A DNA stretch of 53,387 bases from an uncultured Bermanella sp. (GCA_913058575.1 CAJXRF010000037.1:1-53387); one strand, 5' to 3'; positions 1-8,399 are shown, counted from the stretch's first letter. Notes: generated by a model not told the origin, from the sequence alone. A program made the numbers and translations.

Positions 1-67
1 AACAAGAATATTAAATACGCGCCCTGCGGTCGCCTGACGCTTCGCGCAGTTTATATAGGGCGTTATG
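1..67 (+). other. attC-like hairpin (possible integron cassette recombination site)
   Basis: Outer arms CGCCCT and AGGGCG enclose inner arms CTGCG and CGCAG, and the right end reads GGGCGTTATG, resembling the R' core (GTTRRRY-like) of cassette attC sites. The left end starts with AACAA, also typical. The unequal spacing of the inner and outer stems (none on the left, 7 bases on the right) fits the attC bottom-strand fold. The R'' core is degenerate and the window cuts off whatever lies upstream, so this is suggestive only; no integrase gene is in the window. Confidence 0.4.
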
Positions 68-72
68 AAAAT

Positions 73-579
73 ATGAGGTACACAATGTACAGATTACTTC
101 TGATATTAATGATACTTCCATCAATGGCTTTTTCAAAAGGTTGTTTTGACATTTTAGAAAAAGAGCTTTGTTATAATCAATATTTTGAAAGTGTTGAGGA
201 AATTGAGCTGTTTCTAAAGAGAGGTGAAGATAAGTATTATTCGGGTGAAATCGAGGATTTGAATTCTGATAATCTATCTGAGGTTCTATTAGTTGGCAAT
301 GGCTGTAATAAAAATTGTGATATGGTTTTGATCACGAGAGAAAACAAAGGGTATAGAGTTATTGGTAGGTTTGGAGGGGAGTATCGAGGTCCGGCAAAAA
401 TTCCTGAAGCCGTTGCTTTAGATGAAGAAACTAGTACTAAAAATGAAAGCTATAAAAATATTGTAGTTCATAATAATTCTGGATGGGCTGAGGGTCATAT
501 GAATTATTATATGTACGATGGTGAAAGATATCATATCATAGTATCCAGCCACTATAATTACAGTGGTTTCCCGCTATAA
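73..579 (+). CDS. secreted orphan protein of 168 aa
   Basis: No family recognised. The N-terminus has a hydrophobic stretch ending in a plausible signal-peptidase site (MAFSKG), and the mature part has four cysteines in two pairs (CFDILEKELC and CNKNC), suiting an exported protein with disulfides. The middle (DLNSDNLSEVLLVGN) resembles an FG-GAP-like or VCBS-type surface strand. Start may be the ATG at 73 or the ATG four codons later at 85; neither has a strong ribosome binding site. It directly follows the attC-like element, is AT-rich and lies on the same strand as the next three genes, as expected for a captured cassette gene. Function unknown. Confidence 0.6.
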   Translation: MRYTMYRLLLILMILPSMAFSKGCFDILEKELCYNQYFESVEEIELFLKRGEDKYYSGEIEDLNSDNLSEVLLVGNGCNKNCDMVLITRENKGYRVIGRFGGEYRGPAKIPEAVALDEETSTKNESYKNIVVHNNSGWAEGHMNYYMYDGERYHIIVSSHYNYSGFPL

Positions 580-700
580 CAACTATAAAAGCATAATAAT
601 TTTAAAGTAGCCTCATAACAAATTTGTGCACTAGATTTTAGCCTGAGTCGGCGGCGTTAATTTTCAATACCAAGCTGTTTGAGTTGAGGAAAAATCAGTT

Positions 701-1264
701 ATGAGAATTTTGATTATTATTTTCGTTTCTATTTCGAGTTTTATTGGAGTCAACTCTGTTTTTGGTGAAGTACTGTATAGTTCTAACGACCTAGAGCGTA
801 TTAAAGGTTTAAAAAGGATCGAAAAAACAGTGGAAATGTTCAAGGAGAAGAAAGGCTACTATCCATTTTCAAATGCCCGCCGAGCTGATCTACAATTCAT
901 AAATGTGCATATAAGCGACCAAAATCTTGAAGGAGATGATCGATACCTCCCTTGGGGAATCACTGGCCCACAATTAGGAATGCAGGCACTAATCAAAGAA
1001 TTTAAAAGGCAAGGTTTGGAAGATCACGCTATTTTTGTATATGACAAAAGACCTGTAAATTCAGACGACCCTTGTCAAAAATATTATATATACAATTGGC
1101 AGGGAGGAACAAGGCAGTGTTACAGCCTATCAATAAATCTTAAAAAAGATGTAATACAAAAAGGGTACAAGATAGCAGATATGTGCTACCCATATGTCAT
1201 ATCTAACTGTAAAGATAGCAAGCCACCCTATTTGTTTATTCGTAAGAAGCCAAATAATAATTAA
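701..1264 (+). CDS. secreted orphan protein of 187 aa
   Basis: No family recognised with confidence. A signal peptide covers about residues 1-22 (hydrophobic, ending VFGE). The mature part opens with a helix (RIKGLKRIEKTVEMFKEKKG) followed by YYPFS, which loosely recalls the start of type II pseudopilin-like soluble domains (helix, then GxYP), and has five cysteines, including CQKYYIYNW and CYPYVISNC. It may therefore be a pseudopilin-like periplasmic protein, but that is inference. AT-rich, plus strand, about 120 bp after the preceding orphan and 115 bp before the GNAT gene. GAGGAAAAATCAGTT in front of the ATG gives a plausible ribosome binding site. Confidence 0.6.
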   Translation: MRILIIIFVSISSFIGVNSVFGEVLYSSNDLERIKGLKRIEKTVEMFKEKKGYYPFSNARRADLQFINVHISDQNLEGDDRYLPWGITGPQLGMQALIKEFKRQGLEDHAIFVYDKRPVNSDDPCQKYYIYNWQGGTRQCYSLSINLKKDVIQKGYKIADMCYPYVISNCKDSKPPYLFIRKKPNNN

Positions 1265-1321
1265 TAAGCGGCTCAAGTACGTTCCCGTTGGTCGCCGGAA
1301 AGAGCTTACCCTATAAAGTAA

Positions 1322-1346
1322 ATACCTTTAAATAACTTAAAGGTAT
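1322..1346. repeat. perfect 10-bp hairpin between orphan gene and GNAT gene
   Basis: Arms ATACCTTTAA and TTAAAGGTAT are perfectly complementary around a 5-base loop. AT-rich stem without a T tract, so either a weak terminator of the upstream gene or an operator for the GNAT gene that starts 34 bp later. Confidence 0.5.
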
Positions 1347-1379
1347 CTCAATGCCCAATGCTATTGTCACCTCTCTACA

Positions 1380-1847
1380 GTGGAGTATTTAAATTTGAAC
1401 ATCCGTGAAGCCAATCTAGGCGATATTCCAGCGTTACTCGAATTAGAGCAGTACGTAATTGAGGCCGAAAAGCCGTTCAACTCATCAATTAAAACTGAGA
1501 AAACTTATTACTATGACTTGGGTGATCTAATATCAAGCAAAAACGCCTGTCTAATCGTCGTGGAGGACTCTGGCAAAATCGTCGCTACTGGGTATGCAAA
1601 AATCAGTGAATCGAAAGTCGCACTTAACCATGATAAACATTCCTATTTTGGGTTTATGTATGTCTGTCCTGAGTATAGAGGCAAGGCCATAAACCAGAAG
1701 GTTATGGAGCACCTTATCAAATGGAGCAAGAGCAGAGGTATTACCGACTGCTACCTGGATGTATATAGCCAAAACCAGTCGGCTATAAAAGCCTATGAGA
1801 AAACGGGCTTTGAGCCATGTCTTATGGAAATGAAACTGAGCATATAG
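1380..1847 (+). CDS. GNAT family N-acetyltransferase
   Basis: Acyl-CoA-dependent N-acetyltransferase of the GNAT fold, complete at 155 aa. The acetyl-CoA loop lies in VCPEYRGKAINQKVMEHLI (Q/R-x-x-G-x-A-like), preceded by the beta-4 strand FGFMYV, and the C-terminal motif B is LDVYSQNQSAIKAYEKTGFE, where N-x-x-A-x-x-x-Y-x-x-x-G-F is diagnostic. The start is GTG at 1380, with TTG at 1395 as alternative; no in-frame ATG lies upstream. Substrate cannot be told. GNAT enzymes are common cargo of integron cassettes and toxin-antitoxin islands, which fits the small orphan neighbours; no antitoxin-like partner is adjacent, so a TacT-like toxin is not supported. Confidence 0.9.
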   Translation: MEYLNLNIREANLGDIPALLELEQYVIEAEKPFNSSIKTEKTYYYDLGDLISSKNACLIVVEDSGKIVATGYAKISESKVALNHDKHSYFGFMYVCPEYRGKAINQKVMEHLIKWSKSRGITDCYLDVYSQNQSAIKAYEKTGFEPCLMEMKLSI

Positions 1848-1916
1848 CGAGTACCAACACAATAAATCAAGCAGCTAAGCGCCGGTTTTCTAAGGTTAGC
1901 TTCAAATGGAATTGAA

Positions 1917-2603
1917 ATGAAAATTACAAATTTAGCGATACTATTGATCCCTTTACTACTATTGACTGCATGTGGAGGGAGTAGTCATTCAGGCAGCGAA
2001 GCGTTATCGGGAACTTGGCAGTCTGAACTTAATAACCATCTATTTTTAGTTCGCCAAAATGGAAATAGTATCACAATCGAAAATTGCGATGAGGATGCCC
2101 CCTATACGATTCCTAAAGAAGGCGAATTTATAGGAGAAGCAGGCAATTATCTTTTTGAAATAGTTAATTCATCCCAATTGATATATTCGTCAGGTGTCCA
2201 CGCTTCCCTTCAAGGAATGAAACTAGAAAAGATAAGCGATGCGACTTCCTTTAACTCTGGCAGCATCTCAATTCGCTCAAGTAATATTTCGGATTTATCC
2301 ATAAGTGAAAATGTATGCGCATATCGAGAAACAGACAATATCTATAACCACATTGCTGCACCTTACTTAGATGGCTATATACTGATAGATCTAAGTGTTA
2401 ATAATGAGTCGATGGGGGATTTCAAAATTTTTGACGGCGCTAATATCGATATTGAGTCTCGGGAATTAGCGGCAGAAGTTATTAATGCTCTTTCAGGAGA
2501 CGTTATTGTCACCACTTACACGGCGGAAAAGCTCGAAGCGAGTTTTACTTTTATCGCATTAGATGGAAATGAGTATTCTGGCGCCATCAACGTTAATATG
2601 TAA
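1917..2603 (+). CDS. orphan lipoprotein of 228 aa
   Basis: Lipoprotein signal peptide with a textbook lipobox (LLTACGGSS; lipidated Cys near residue 19), so anchored in the inner or outer membrane facing the periplasm. The mature part begins with LSGTWQSELNNHLFLVRQNGN, a lipocalin/avidin-like opening seen in small beta-barrel lipoproteins, and is beta-rich, with two further cysteines. No catalytic motif is visible. Last of the four small same-strand genes at the left edge; the next gene (BCCT transporter) has its own long leader. Function not assigned. Confidence 0.75.
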   Translation: MKITNLAILLIPLLLLTACGGSSHSGSEALSGTWQSELNNHLFLVRQNGNSITIENCDEDAPYTIPKEGEFIGEAGNYLFEIVNSSQLIYSSGVHASLQGMKLEKISDATSFNSGSISIRSSNISDLSISENVCAYRETDNIYNHIAAPYLDGYILIDLSVNNESMGDFKIFDGANIDIESRELAAEVINALSGDVIVTTYTAEKLEASFTFIALDGNEYSGAINVNM

Positions 2604-2947
2604 AGCCAACAACAAGCTTAAACTTCGTCATACCCAAAAAGAATGGCTGCACGGTGGTGTCTACGGCAGCCGCTTAGCTAAGCCTGAACCTGCTTCAATA
2701 AAACAGACACATAGTTCAGCACACCTAAATTAACCCCTAATTAGCAAGATACAGCAGCATACCCTTTTAATTACACCTTTTATGTGGGTAAGCTACTACA
2801 ATGTATCTAGACAATTACTAACACAAGGCCCATCCACTCCAATCGCTTGACTTGGCTTGGATGGCTCAGAGGAGCATGCTCTCCCCTCTTGTAATGTCTT
2901 CTGCATCCACTCATTTGTAACCTTTTTCTAAATTCACAGAGGGCAAA
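2604..2947. other. intergenic region before the BCCT transporter
   Basis: 344 bp without a convincing gene. It holds a hairpin with arms GGCTGC and GCAGCC (2645-2672) followed by the short palindrome TTAGCTAA, possibly the end signal of the lipoprotein gene, and then the leader of the transporter with AGAGGG as ribosome binding site just before its ATG. The boundary from AT-rich orphan genes to more typical sequence lies here. Confidence 0.5.
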
Positions 2948-4519
2948 ATGTCAGATACGTATGAAACAGAGTACAAGATAGGCCAAAATAATATTCGCCG
3001 ATGGGGAATGGATGCTCATAACCCTGTATTTGTGGTATCCGCCTTGGTGGTTTTCTTATTTGTTATAGGCACATTAATTTTCCCCAATGAGGCCAAGGGC
3101 ACATTTGATGGGGCAAAAAGCTGGTCCATCAATCACTTTGATTGGTTTTTTATTACGGCCTGTAATATTTTTGTGATTTTCTGCATCGCATTAATTTTTT
3201 TACCTGTAGGTAAAATACGATTAGGCGGTGAAGACGCCAAACCCGAATTCAGCACCCTGTCGTGGTTTTCCATGCTCTTTGCTGCTGGCATGGGCATTGG
3301 ACTGATGTTTTGGAGCGTCGCCGAGCCTGCCGCTTATTACACCGATTGGTGGGGCACACCACTCAACGTAGACAAACACACACCTGAAGCCGCAAGGCTG
3401 GCCATGGGCGCCACTATGTTCCATTGGGGGCTACATCCCTGGGCTGTATATGCAGTGGTTGGGTTAGCATTAGCCTTTTTTAGCTATAACAAGAATTTAC
3501 CGCTCACCATCCGCTCGGTTTTTTACCCCATCATGAAAAATAGAACCTGGGGTTGGTTTGGCAATATCATTGATATCGTAGCGGTTTTAGCCACTATATT
3601 TGGTTTGGCCACGTCCCTAGGCTTTGGCGCCAAGCAAGCCGCTTCTGGGTTGAATTTTTTATTTGGCATACCCAATACCATCAATGTTCAAATCGCGATT
3701 ATTATTGGGGTAACCGCCATTGCCATTGTTTCTGTGATTCGTGGGCTTAACGGCGGGGTTAAAATACTCAGTAACATTAATATGGCCATTGCTTTGTTAT
3801 TACTGATATTTGTGATCATTGTGGGCCATGGATTTTCGTTTTTTTCAACGGTGGCTAACACCGCTGGGGCCTATATTGAAAACCTCATCCCCCTTAGTAA
3901 TTGGATGGATCGTGAGGATGAAAAATTCTACCACGGCTGGACGGTATTCTATTGGGCTTGGTGGATTTCGTGGTCACCCTTTGTTGGAATGTTTATCGCT
4001 AGAATTTCGAAAGGGCGAACGGTTCGAGAGTTTTTGGTGTCTGTTCTTCTCGTACCGACCCTTCTCACCATTGTGTGGATGAGTGCATTTGGGGATGCTG
4101 GCTTAACACAAATTCAAAACAACATTGGCCAGTTATCAACTGGCCTAACGGACGTATCCTTAGCGTTATTTCAAATGCTAGAAAACCTGCCGCTATCTCA
4201 AATCACGTCCTTCATAGGCATTGTTTTAGTATTGGTTTTCTTTGTCACGTCCTCTGATTCTGGCTCCCTTGTGGTAGACAGCATTACCGCGGGCGGAAAG
4301 CTGGATGCACCGGTACCTCAAAGAATATTCTGGGCCACCATGGAAGGTTTAATTGCTGGTGCCTTATTGTTTGGCGGCGGTGCCGATGCTCTTGGGGCGC
4401 TTCAAGCCGCGGCCATCACCGTTGGCCTGCCCTTTACACTCGTTTTACTGGCCATGTGCGTCACCCTGCTTATGGGGCTAAACCATGAATTGAAGTATGT
4501 CTTGAACCAAAAAAAGTGA
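2948..4519 (+). CDS. BCCT family betaine/carnitine/choline transporter
   Basis: Sodium- or proton-coupled uptake of quaternary-ammonium osmolytes (glycine betaine, choline, carnitine or DMSP) across the inner membrane. At 523 aa with about twelve membrane segments it is full length. Diagnostic features are GMGIGLMFWSVAEP (the glycine-rich TM3 segment; GMGIG is the pattern of sodium/betaine-type carriers) and the tryptophan-rich TM8 signature FYWAWWISWSPFVG followed by ARISKGRTVREF. The long C-terminal osmosensing tail of BetP or BetT is absent; the protein ends a few residues after the last helix, so activity regulation by a tail is unlikely. Strong ribosome binding site AGAGGG. Monocistronic. 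Substrate preference cannot be decided from sequence. Confidence 0.95.
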   Translation: MSDTYETEYKIGQNNIRRWGMDAHNPVFVVSALVVFLFVIGTLIFPNEAKGTFDGAKSWSINHFDWFFITACNIFVIFCIALIFLPVGKIRLGGEDAKPEFSTLSWFSMLFAAGMGIGLMFWSVAEPAAYYTDWWGTPLNVDKHTPEAARLAMGATMFHWGLHPWAVYAVVGLALAFFSYNKNLPLTIRSVFYPIMKNRTWGWFGNIIDIVAVLATIFGLATSLGFGAKQAASGLNFLFGIPNTINVQIAIIIGVTAIAIVSVIRGLNGGVKILSNINMAIALLLLIFVIIVGHGFSFFSTVANTAGAYIENLIPLSNWMDREDEKFYHGWTVFYWAWWISWSPFVGMFIARISKGRTVREFLVSVLLVPTLLTIVWMSAFGDAGLTQIQNNIGQLSTGLTDVSLALFQMLENLPLSQITSFIGIVLVLVFFVTSSDSGSLVVDSITAGGKLDAPVPQRIFWATMEGLIAGALLFGGGADALGALQAAAITVGLPFTLVLLAMCVTLLMGLNHELKYVLNQKK

Positions 4520-4671
4520 TTTGAAATTTGAGAATGCAGTAGCCACCTACTTCGTATCGCTGGCGGCTGAGAGAATTGGTTTTAACCCCTTCAGAGGTTA
4601 TTAAGTGCCTTCATATAGTGATGCCCTACAACAGGCAGGCATCACTAAACCCACAACAACAAAAGCACTCG

Positions 4672-5733
4672 CTAAATCTCACTACCCGCTACTTCAGTTT
4701 TTTCTGGTAGGGTACAGTCCAGTAATTTCGCATCAAATACAGCCCCCACTAACATACGATTATTCTTTATGGCCGCCACACTGGAGCCAGAGAGTTGTGA
4801 ACCTGAATCCAGATAAATTTCTTCTACTTCATAGCTCCCTTCTTTTTTCACTAATTTAAGCACTTGTGACGGTGATAAAACATTTTCATCTTTGGCATGT
4901 TGTGCAAACTTCAATAACTGCGGGTGTGAGCCCATCCAGATATTACCTTGCTCATCTAACTCAATATTATCAACGCCGCTATTTGTATTTACTTTTTCTT
5001 GAAACGATAATTCATGATTTTGTGAATTACGCTGATAAATAAACGTGCTTTGGGCGGTGACGGAATTCACATACAAGAGCGTCCCGTCTTGGCTCACGTT
5101 AATGCCATTGGCATAACCAATGCCTGAGATAACTTCTTTAAATTTCTCACCATCATAAAACACCACATTGGCCACATTCAAACGCAGGTAATCTTCAAAG
5201 GTGCGCATTATTTCGTTTCTGAACTTATGATCGTTGGTCACATAAAATTGGTTTGGCCCCACTGCGACCAAATCATTGGGCGATATTAAATGCTTAGATA
5301 CAATGGTGTCTTTTAAAACCAAGGCGCCATTCACCAAATCAAATACATTAATTTGATGAGCCTTGTTGGCGTGATTAATTACAAATACTCGCACAGCCCC
5401 ATTTGGCATTTTATAAATGCTAATGCCATGGGGCGAAAAGTCATCCAATAACGGCGATAATTTGGTTATGCGCTGAGTGGTTAAGTCGTAACTAAAAATA
5501 CCGGCATTTTTTTCTTTATTGTTTTCACGACGGTCATAAGCGGATATCAATGCTGTATTTTGGCTAGGCAAAAAACTGATGTCCTCCGCCCCCACCACCC
5601 CTTTTATGACTTGGCAACTGCCGGAGAAATGCGGCGTAATCTCTTTGAATTGGCCTGCATCTAATAACAAGTCAGCCACCCAGTAAAATATTACCACAAT
5701 TCCCATGGCGGGGAATAAGTATCGTTTTCTCAT
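4672..5733 (-). CDS. paraoxonase/arylesterase-like lactonase, membrane-anchored
   Basis: Six-bladed propeller of the serum paraoxonase (PON) family, 353 aa, hydrolysing lactones or aryl esters with catalytic calcium. The calcium and active-site positions of PON1 are recognisable in order: GAEDI (Glu53-Asp54), SPHGI (His115), INHANKAH (His134), SPNDL (Asn168), YVTNDH, NGINV, GVDNI (Asp269-Asn270) and GSHPQ (His285). An N-terminal hydrophobic segment (residues 5-20) with no clear cleavage site suggests a signal anchor with the propeller in the periplasm. AAGGC lies seven bases before the ATG. Two bases separate it from the upstream GFA gene, so they are co-transcribed. Natural substrate unknown; acyl-homoserine lactones are one possibility known for PONs. 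Confidence 0.85.
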   Translation of the reverse strand: MRKRYLFPAMGIVVIFYWVADLLLDAGQFKEITPHFSGSCQVIKGVVGAEDISFLPSQNTALISAYDRRENNKEKNAGIFSYDLTTQRITKLSPLLDDFSPHGISIYKMPNGAVRVFVINHANKAHQINVFDLVNGALVLKDTIVSKHLISPNDLVAVGPNQFYVTNDHKFRNEIMRTFEDYLRLNVANVVFYDGEKFKEVISGIGYANGINVSQDGTLLYVNSVTAQSTFIYQRNSQNHELSFQEKVNTNSGVDNIELDEQGNIWMGSHPQLLKFAQHAKDENVLSPSQVLKLVKKEGSYEVEEIYLDSGSQLSGSSVAAIKNNRMLVGAVFDAKLLDCTLPEKTEVAGSEI

Positions 5734-5735
5734 TG

Positions 5736-6209
5736 TTATGCCTTTTTATTTTTAGAAAGCAAAGCCATTAGCACCTTCTGCCCGAACGCCAGTTCACTTT
5801 TAAGGTATCCCGAGTGTTTGGGTAAACTATCTTGAATATCATTCACTCTTTTATCATAAAACATATGCAAGCAAGGCTTAGGCGTGAATGCCTTATCCTG
5901 AATCATTGCACTGGGCACAATGACCACTTCCGGCATGACAGGAACATTTAAATATTCAATGGCCCCATCACCACAGTGACTACAATGCCCTCTTTTCAAT
6001 ACAGGAGGGAATTTATGGGACTTAAATTGTATGTGATTATCTGCGGGTTTTATTACATTTTTAGTGTGAAACAAGGTGATGTCAGCAAAAGGGGCTTGAT
6101 TGAAACTTTGACAAATATTGCAGTGGCAATATGCCCTTAATAATGGAGGGCCTACAATACTGAAGCGAGTTTCGCCACATGAACACTGGCAATTTGAAAG
6201 GTTGGCCAT
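5736..6209 (-). CDS. GFA/CENP-V-family zinc-binding protein
   Basis: Small cytosolic zinc protein of the glutathione-dependent formaldehyde-activating enzyme (GFA) family. Cysteine pairs follow the family pattern: CQCSCGE near the N-terminus, YCHCNICQSF in the middle and GHCSHCGDGAIEY in the C-terminal part. The family name reflects one studied member; most homologues have unknown substrates, so formaldehyde metabolism should not be assumed. The ATG at 6209 (MANLSN) has GAGA six bases upstream; an in-frame ATG two codons earlier overlaps that site. It is the first gene of a two-gene unit with the paraoxonase-like lactonase, with a two-base gap. Confidence 0.88.
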   Translation of the reverse strand: MANLSNCQCSCGETRFSIVGPPLLRAYCHCNICQSFNQAPFADITLFHTKNVIKPADNHIQFKSHKFPPVLKRGHCSHCGDGAIEYLNVPVMPEVVIVPSAMIQDKAFTPKPCLHMFYDKRVNDIQDSLPKHSGYLKSELAFGQKVLMALLSKNKKA

Positions 6210-6307
6210 AAACATTCTCTTTTCTAGTTAGGCAGTTAAAGAAGCAACCACTTAGAGTCATAATTATGCCATTAATTTAACCAATTATGATGCAGCCCTA
6301 CAGAGGC

Positions 6308-6342
6308 ATATCATGCCAGCATAGGGCGCTATGGCGTGATAT
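6308..6342. repeat. compound hairpin
   Basis: Outer arms ATATCA/TGATAT and inner arms CATAG/CTATG around a GGCG loop, with small internal loops between them. It lies roughly 100 bp upstream of the GFA start and could be an operator or a leader structure of that operon. Confidence 0.45.
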
Positions 6343-6487
6343 GAACCTATATACTGCGCAACATGACATGTCTAAATCCAACGTCTATATTTATTTTGAT
6401 AATGAATATACTTTTCAGTAGTATTTTCTGTCAATAAAGCCTCTTTTAAAAAATGATAGCCTTGCCTCATAGAGTTAAATTACCCTC

Positions 6488-6538
6488 TGCCTATCAATAT
6501 TAACTATTTAAGCTTTTTAATATATCGGCTGATAGGCA
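6488..6538. terminator. inverted repeat TGCCTATCA/TGATAGGCA, possible end signal of the SDR operon
   Basis: Perfect 9-bp arms around a 33-base AT-rich loop, beginning 12 bp beyond the stop codon of the minus-strand SDR gene. The long loop and lack of a uridine run make an intrinsic terminator uncertain; it could also act as an mRNA-stabilising stem. Confidence 0.4.
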
Positions 6539-6549
6539 ACAGCGCTCAC

Positions 6550-7326
6550 TTAGGGTTTCCATATTTTTGAGGTGAAATTAACCACTCGTTTTTCAGGCCA
6601 AATTCGGGTAATGAAGCCGAATATTCGATTACCTAAACCATCAATGGCAGAAGGTCTCTTGCCTAAATTGCTTAATGCGGTATGCACCACATTTTCTACC
6701 GTGCGTGGCCTGCCCGGAAGCGCCTTATCAAAATGGGCTTGCTCTCTGAATTCACTAACAGTATCCCCAGGGTGTAACGACAAAACTGCAATATTGGTAT
6801 TTTTCAATTCACCAGCCAGGCTCAGCGCAAAAAAGCGATCAAATGCTTTAGTGGCCGAGTACGTGGCCATATAGGGGGCCGGCATGTGGCCCACCATACT
6901 CGACAAAAAGATAATGCCGCCTTTTTTGCGCTCTAACATACTCGGTAGCAGTGCATGAGTCAGTGAAACGGTAAGCTTACAATTAAGATCCACCATATTT
7001 TCTTCAATACTGACATCCAAGTCTTGAAAACGACCGTAGCTTCCAAAGCCTGCATTGTTTATCAATACATCCACCGGCCACTTAATGTTTGATTGAATGG
7101 TTTTTGCCGCATTTTTTTCTTGTAGGTCTTGTGGCAATACTTGTACTGCTACTCCAAACTGTTGCTGCAAGTCTTCAGCAATCTGCTGTAAAGCTTCAGC
7201 CCTTCTGGCCACCAATATTAAATTCATGCCTTCTTTGGCTAATGCATAAGAGAAAGCTTTGCCTATTCCAGCAGATGCCCCTGTAATCAGCGCGGTATTA
7301 CCAAATCGTTCTTTTAATTGATACAT
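6550..7326 (-). CDS. short-chain dehydrogenase/reductase (SDR)
   Basis: Classical NAD(P)-dependent SDR of 258 aa. Cofactor motif TGASAGIGKAF near the N-terminus, arginine after beta-2 (LVARRAEAL, suggesting NADP preference), NNAGFGSYG for the NNAG motif, catalytic Ser in LSSMVG and Tyr-x-x-x-Lys in YSATKAF. Resembles the DltE-like or YqjQ-like SDR group acting on ketones or aldehydes. AAGGGGA precedes the ATG. Last gene of the tetR-MDR-SDR unit; the gap to the MDR gene is 38 bp. Substrate unknown; the context suggests inducible detoxification of a carbonyl or quinone compound. Confidence 0.92.
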   Translation of the reverse strand: MYQLKERFGNTALITGASAGIGKAFSYALAKEGMNLILVARRAEALQQIAEDLQQQFGVAVQVLPQDLQEKNAAKTIQSNIKWPVDVLINNAGFGSYGRFQDLDVSIEENMVDLNCKLTVSLTHALLPSMLERKKGGIIFLSSMVGHMPAPYMATYSATKAFDRFFALSLAGELKNTNIAVLSLHPGDTVSEFREQAHFDKALPGRPRTVENVVHTALSNLGKRPSAIDGLGNRIFGFITRIWPEKRVVNFTSKIWKP

Positions 7327-7364
7327 TTTTATTCCCCTTGGTGGTTTCGATTCATTTTTAATTT

Positions 7365-8357
7365 TTATTTATGAGGTTTAATAATTGATAAACTGGCCGT
7401 GCTATTTTTAAACAACACACTCATATTTGTTGAAGCTTGCTCTAAAGAGAGAGACTGTCCTAAAGTAAATTGTTCAGAGTACTGGTTATGAAGACGCTTG
7501 GCATTTCTCAATAAACTTAGCAATTTGAAAGTGGACTGTTTTGCAAGGTAGTCAGCAATCGCAAAGCCCTGAATCGTATGACCCTTTGCGATGACATCTT
7601 GCATCACGTTCACTTTAGCTTCGTCACCAGATAAATTACCAATAACACTTACATCGGAGGAGTTAGGCAAGTTTTTAAGCAATCCACTTAACTGAATGCC
7701 AGACACAGAATCAATGGCATAAGTGGCATTTAACTGTTTCGCAAGGGCTATTAATTTAAGATCAAAGCGTTTATCACTCTCAAGAATAACCGTTGCCGCC
7801 CCCATATTTTTTAATAGCGCTTGTTGCTGTTCAGTTCTTACCACGTTAATTACGTTAATATTTTTAAGCTTTGCATAATAGTTAATTAAACGCCCTACAT
7901 TACCTGCCGCGGCATTCACTACCATGGATTTATGACCTTGCTTTATGGCATCGTTTACCAAAGCAACGGCCGTTAAGCTGTTTCCAAAATTAATGTAGTG
8001 CTCAGGATTGCTTTTGCCTACTGCAAGGCTTGTTTTTCCATCTGCCAATGCATATTCAGCCCACGTGCCCGAGCGCGAGCTACCTGGAACAAAATACACT
8101 TTTTTATTTAATAACCTATTTGCAAAAAAACCGCCGCCACTTTCAACCACCGTGCCCACACCAATTGAGCCCCCTATAAAAGGTAATGCTCGTTTTTCTA
8201 CGTAGTTATTATTTAAAATTAAATCATCGCTAGGAAAAAGTGACGCTGACTCAACTTTCACTAACACTTCAGAGTAACTCGGAGTCGGTCGTTTAATATT
8301 AACCACTTCTAAGTTGTCATAAACATTGGCGTATTGATTCACTTGAATCGCTTTCAT
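7365..8357 (-). CDS. MDR-family zinc-free oxidoreductase (quinone reductase/enoyl reductase-like)
   Basis: Medium-chain dehydrogenase/reductase of 330 aa with an N-terminal GroES-like domain (residues 1-125) and a Rossmann domain containing the MDR motif NAAAGNVGRL. The cysteine ligands of zinc alcohol dehydrogenases are absent, so it belongs to the quinone oxidoreductase/2-enoyl reductase branch, reducing conjugated carbonyls with NADPH. AGGTG lies five bases before the ATG. An operator-like inverted repeat sits in the 56-bp gap between this gene and tetR, so it likely has its own TetR-controlled promoter. Probable substrate class: reactive enones or quinones (inference). Confidence 0.88.
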   Translation of the reverse strand: MKAIQVNQYANVYDNLEVVNIKRPTPSYSEVLVKVESASLFPSDDLILNNNYVEKRALPFIGGSIGVGTVVESGGGFFANRLLNKKVYFVPGSSRSGTWAEYALADGKTSLAVGKSNPEHYINFGNSLTAVALVNDAIKQGHKSMVVNAAAGNVGRLINYYAKLKNINVINVVRTEQQQALLKNMGAATVILESDKRFDLKLIALAKQLNATYAIDSVSGIQLSGLLKNLPNSSDVSVIGNLSGDEAKVNVMQDVIAKGHTIQGFAIADYLAKQSTFKLLSLLRNAKRLHNQYSEQFTLGQSLSLEQASTNMSVLFKNSTASLSIIKPHK

Positions 8358-8381
8358 TTCATCACCTTTCTACATTAAATA

Positions 8382-8399
8382 AGGAAACAAACGGTTCCT
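8382..8399. promoter_or_regulatory. putative TetR operator upstream of the MDR gene
   Basis: Inverted repeat with half-sites GGAAAC and GGTTCC separated by four bases, in the gap between tetR and the MDR gene. The same half-site GGAACC occurs in front of tetR (9045-9060), so both fit a shared consensus GGAACC-N4-GGTTCC. It lies 25 bp before the MDR start codon, where binding would block transcription. Confidence 0.6.

Larger units (their letters stand above)
6216..6549. other. intergenic region with two inverted-repeat structures
   Basis: About 330 bp separating the GFA gene start from the SDR gene end, both on the minus strand. It contains the compound hairpin and the long-loop inverted repeat listed separately; apart from those, AT-rich sequence without a gene-like reading frame. 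It must contain the promoter of the GFA/paraoxonase pair. Confidence 0.5.

Noticed and set aside
580-700. Further attC-like sites between the orphan genes
   Set aside because: TAACAA and GGCGTTAA strings occur, but the segments between them do not fold into attC-type stems; the same holds for 1265-1379 and 1848-1916, so only the site at 1-67 is listed.
1351-1391. Short frame starting ATGCCC just before the GNAT gene
   Set aside because: It has only thirteen codons and overlaps the GNAT start; no evidence of a leader peptide.
1380-1847. GNAT gene as a TacT-type toxin
   Set aside because: No antitoxin-like ribbon-helix-helix gene lies directly upstream, so toxin status is not supported.
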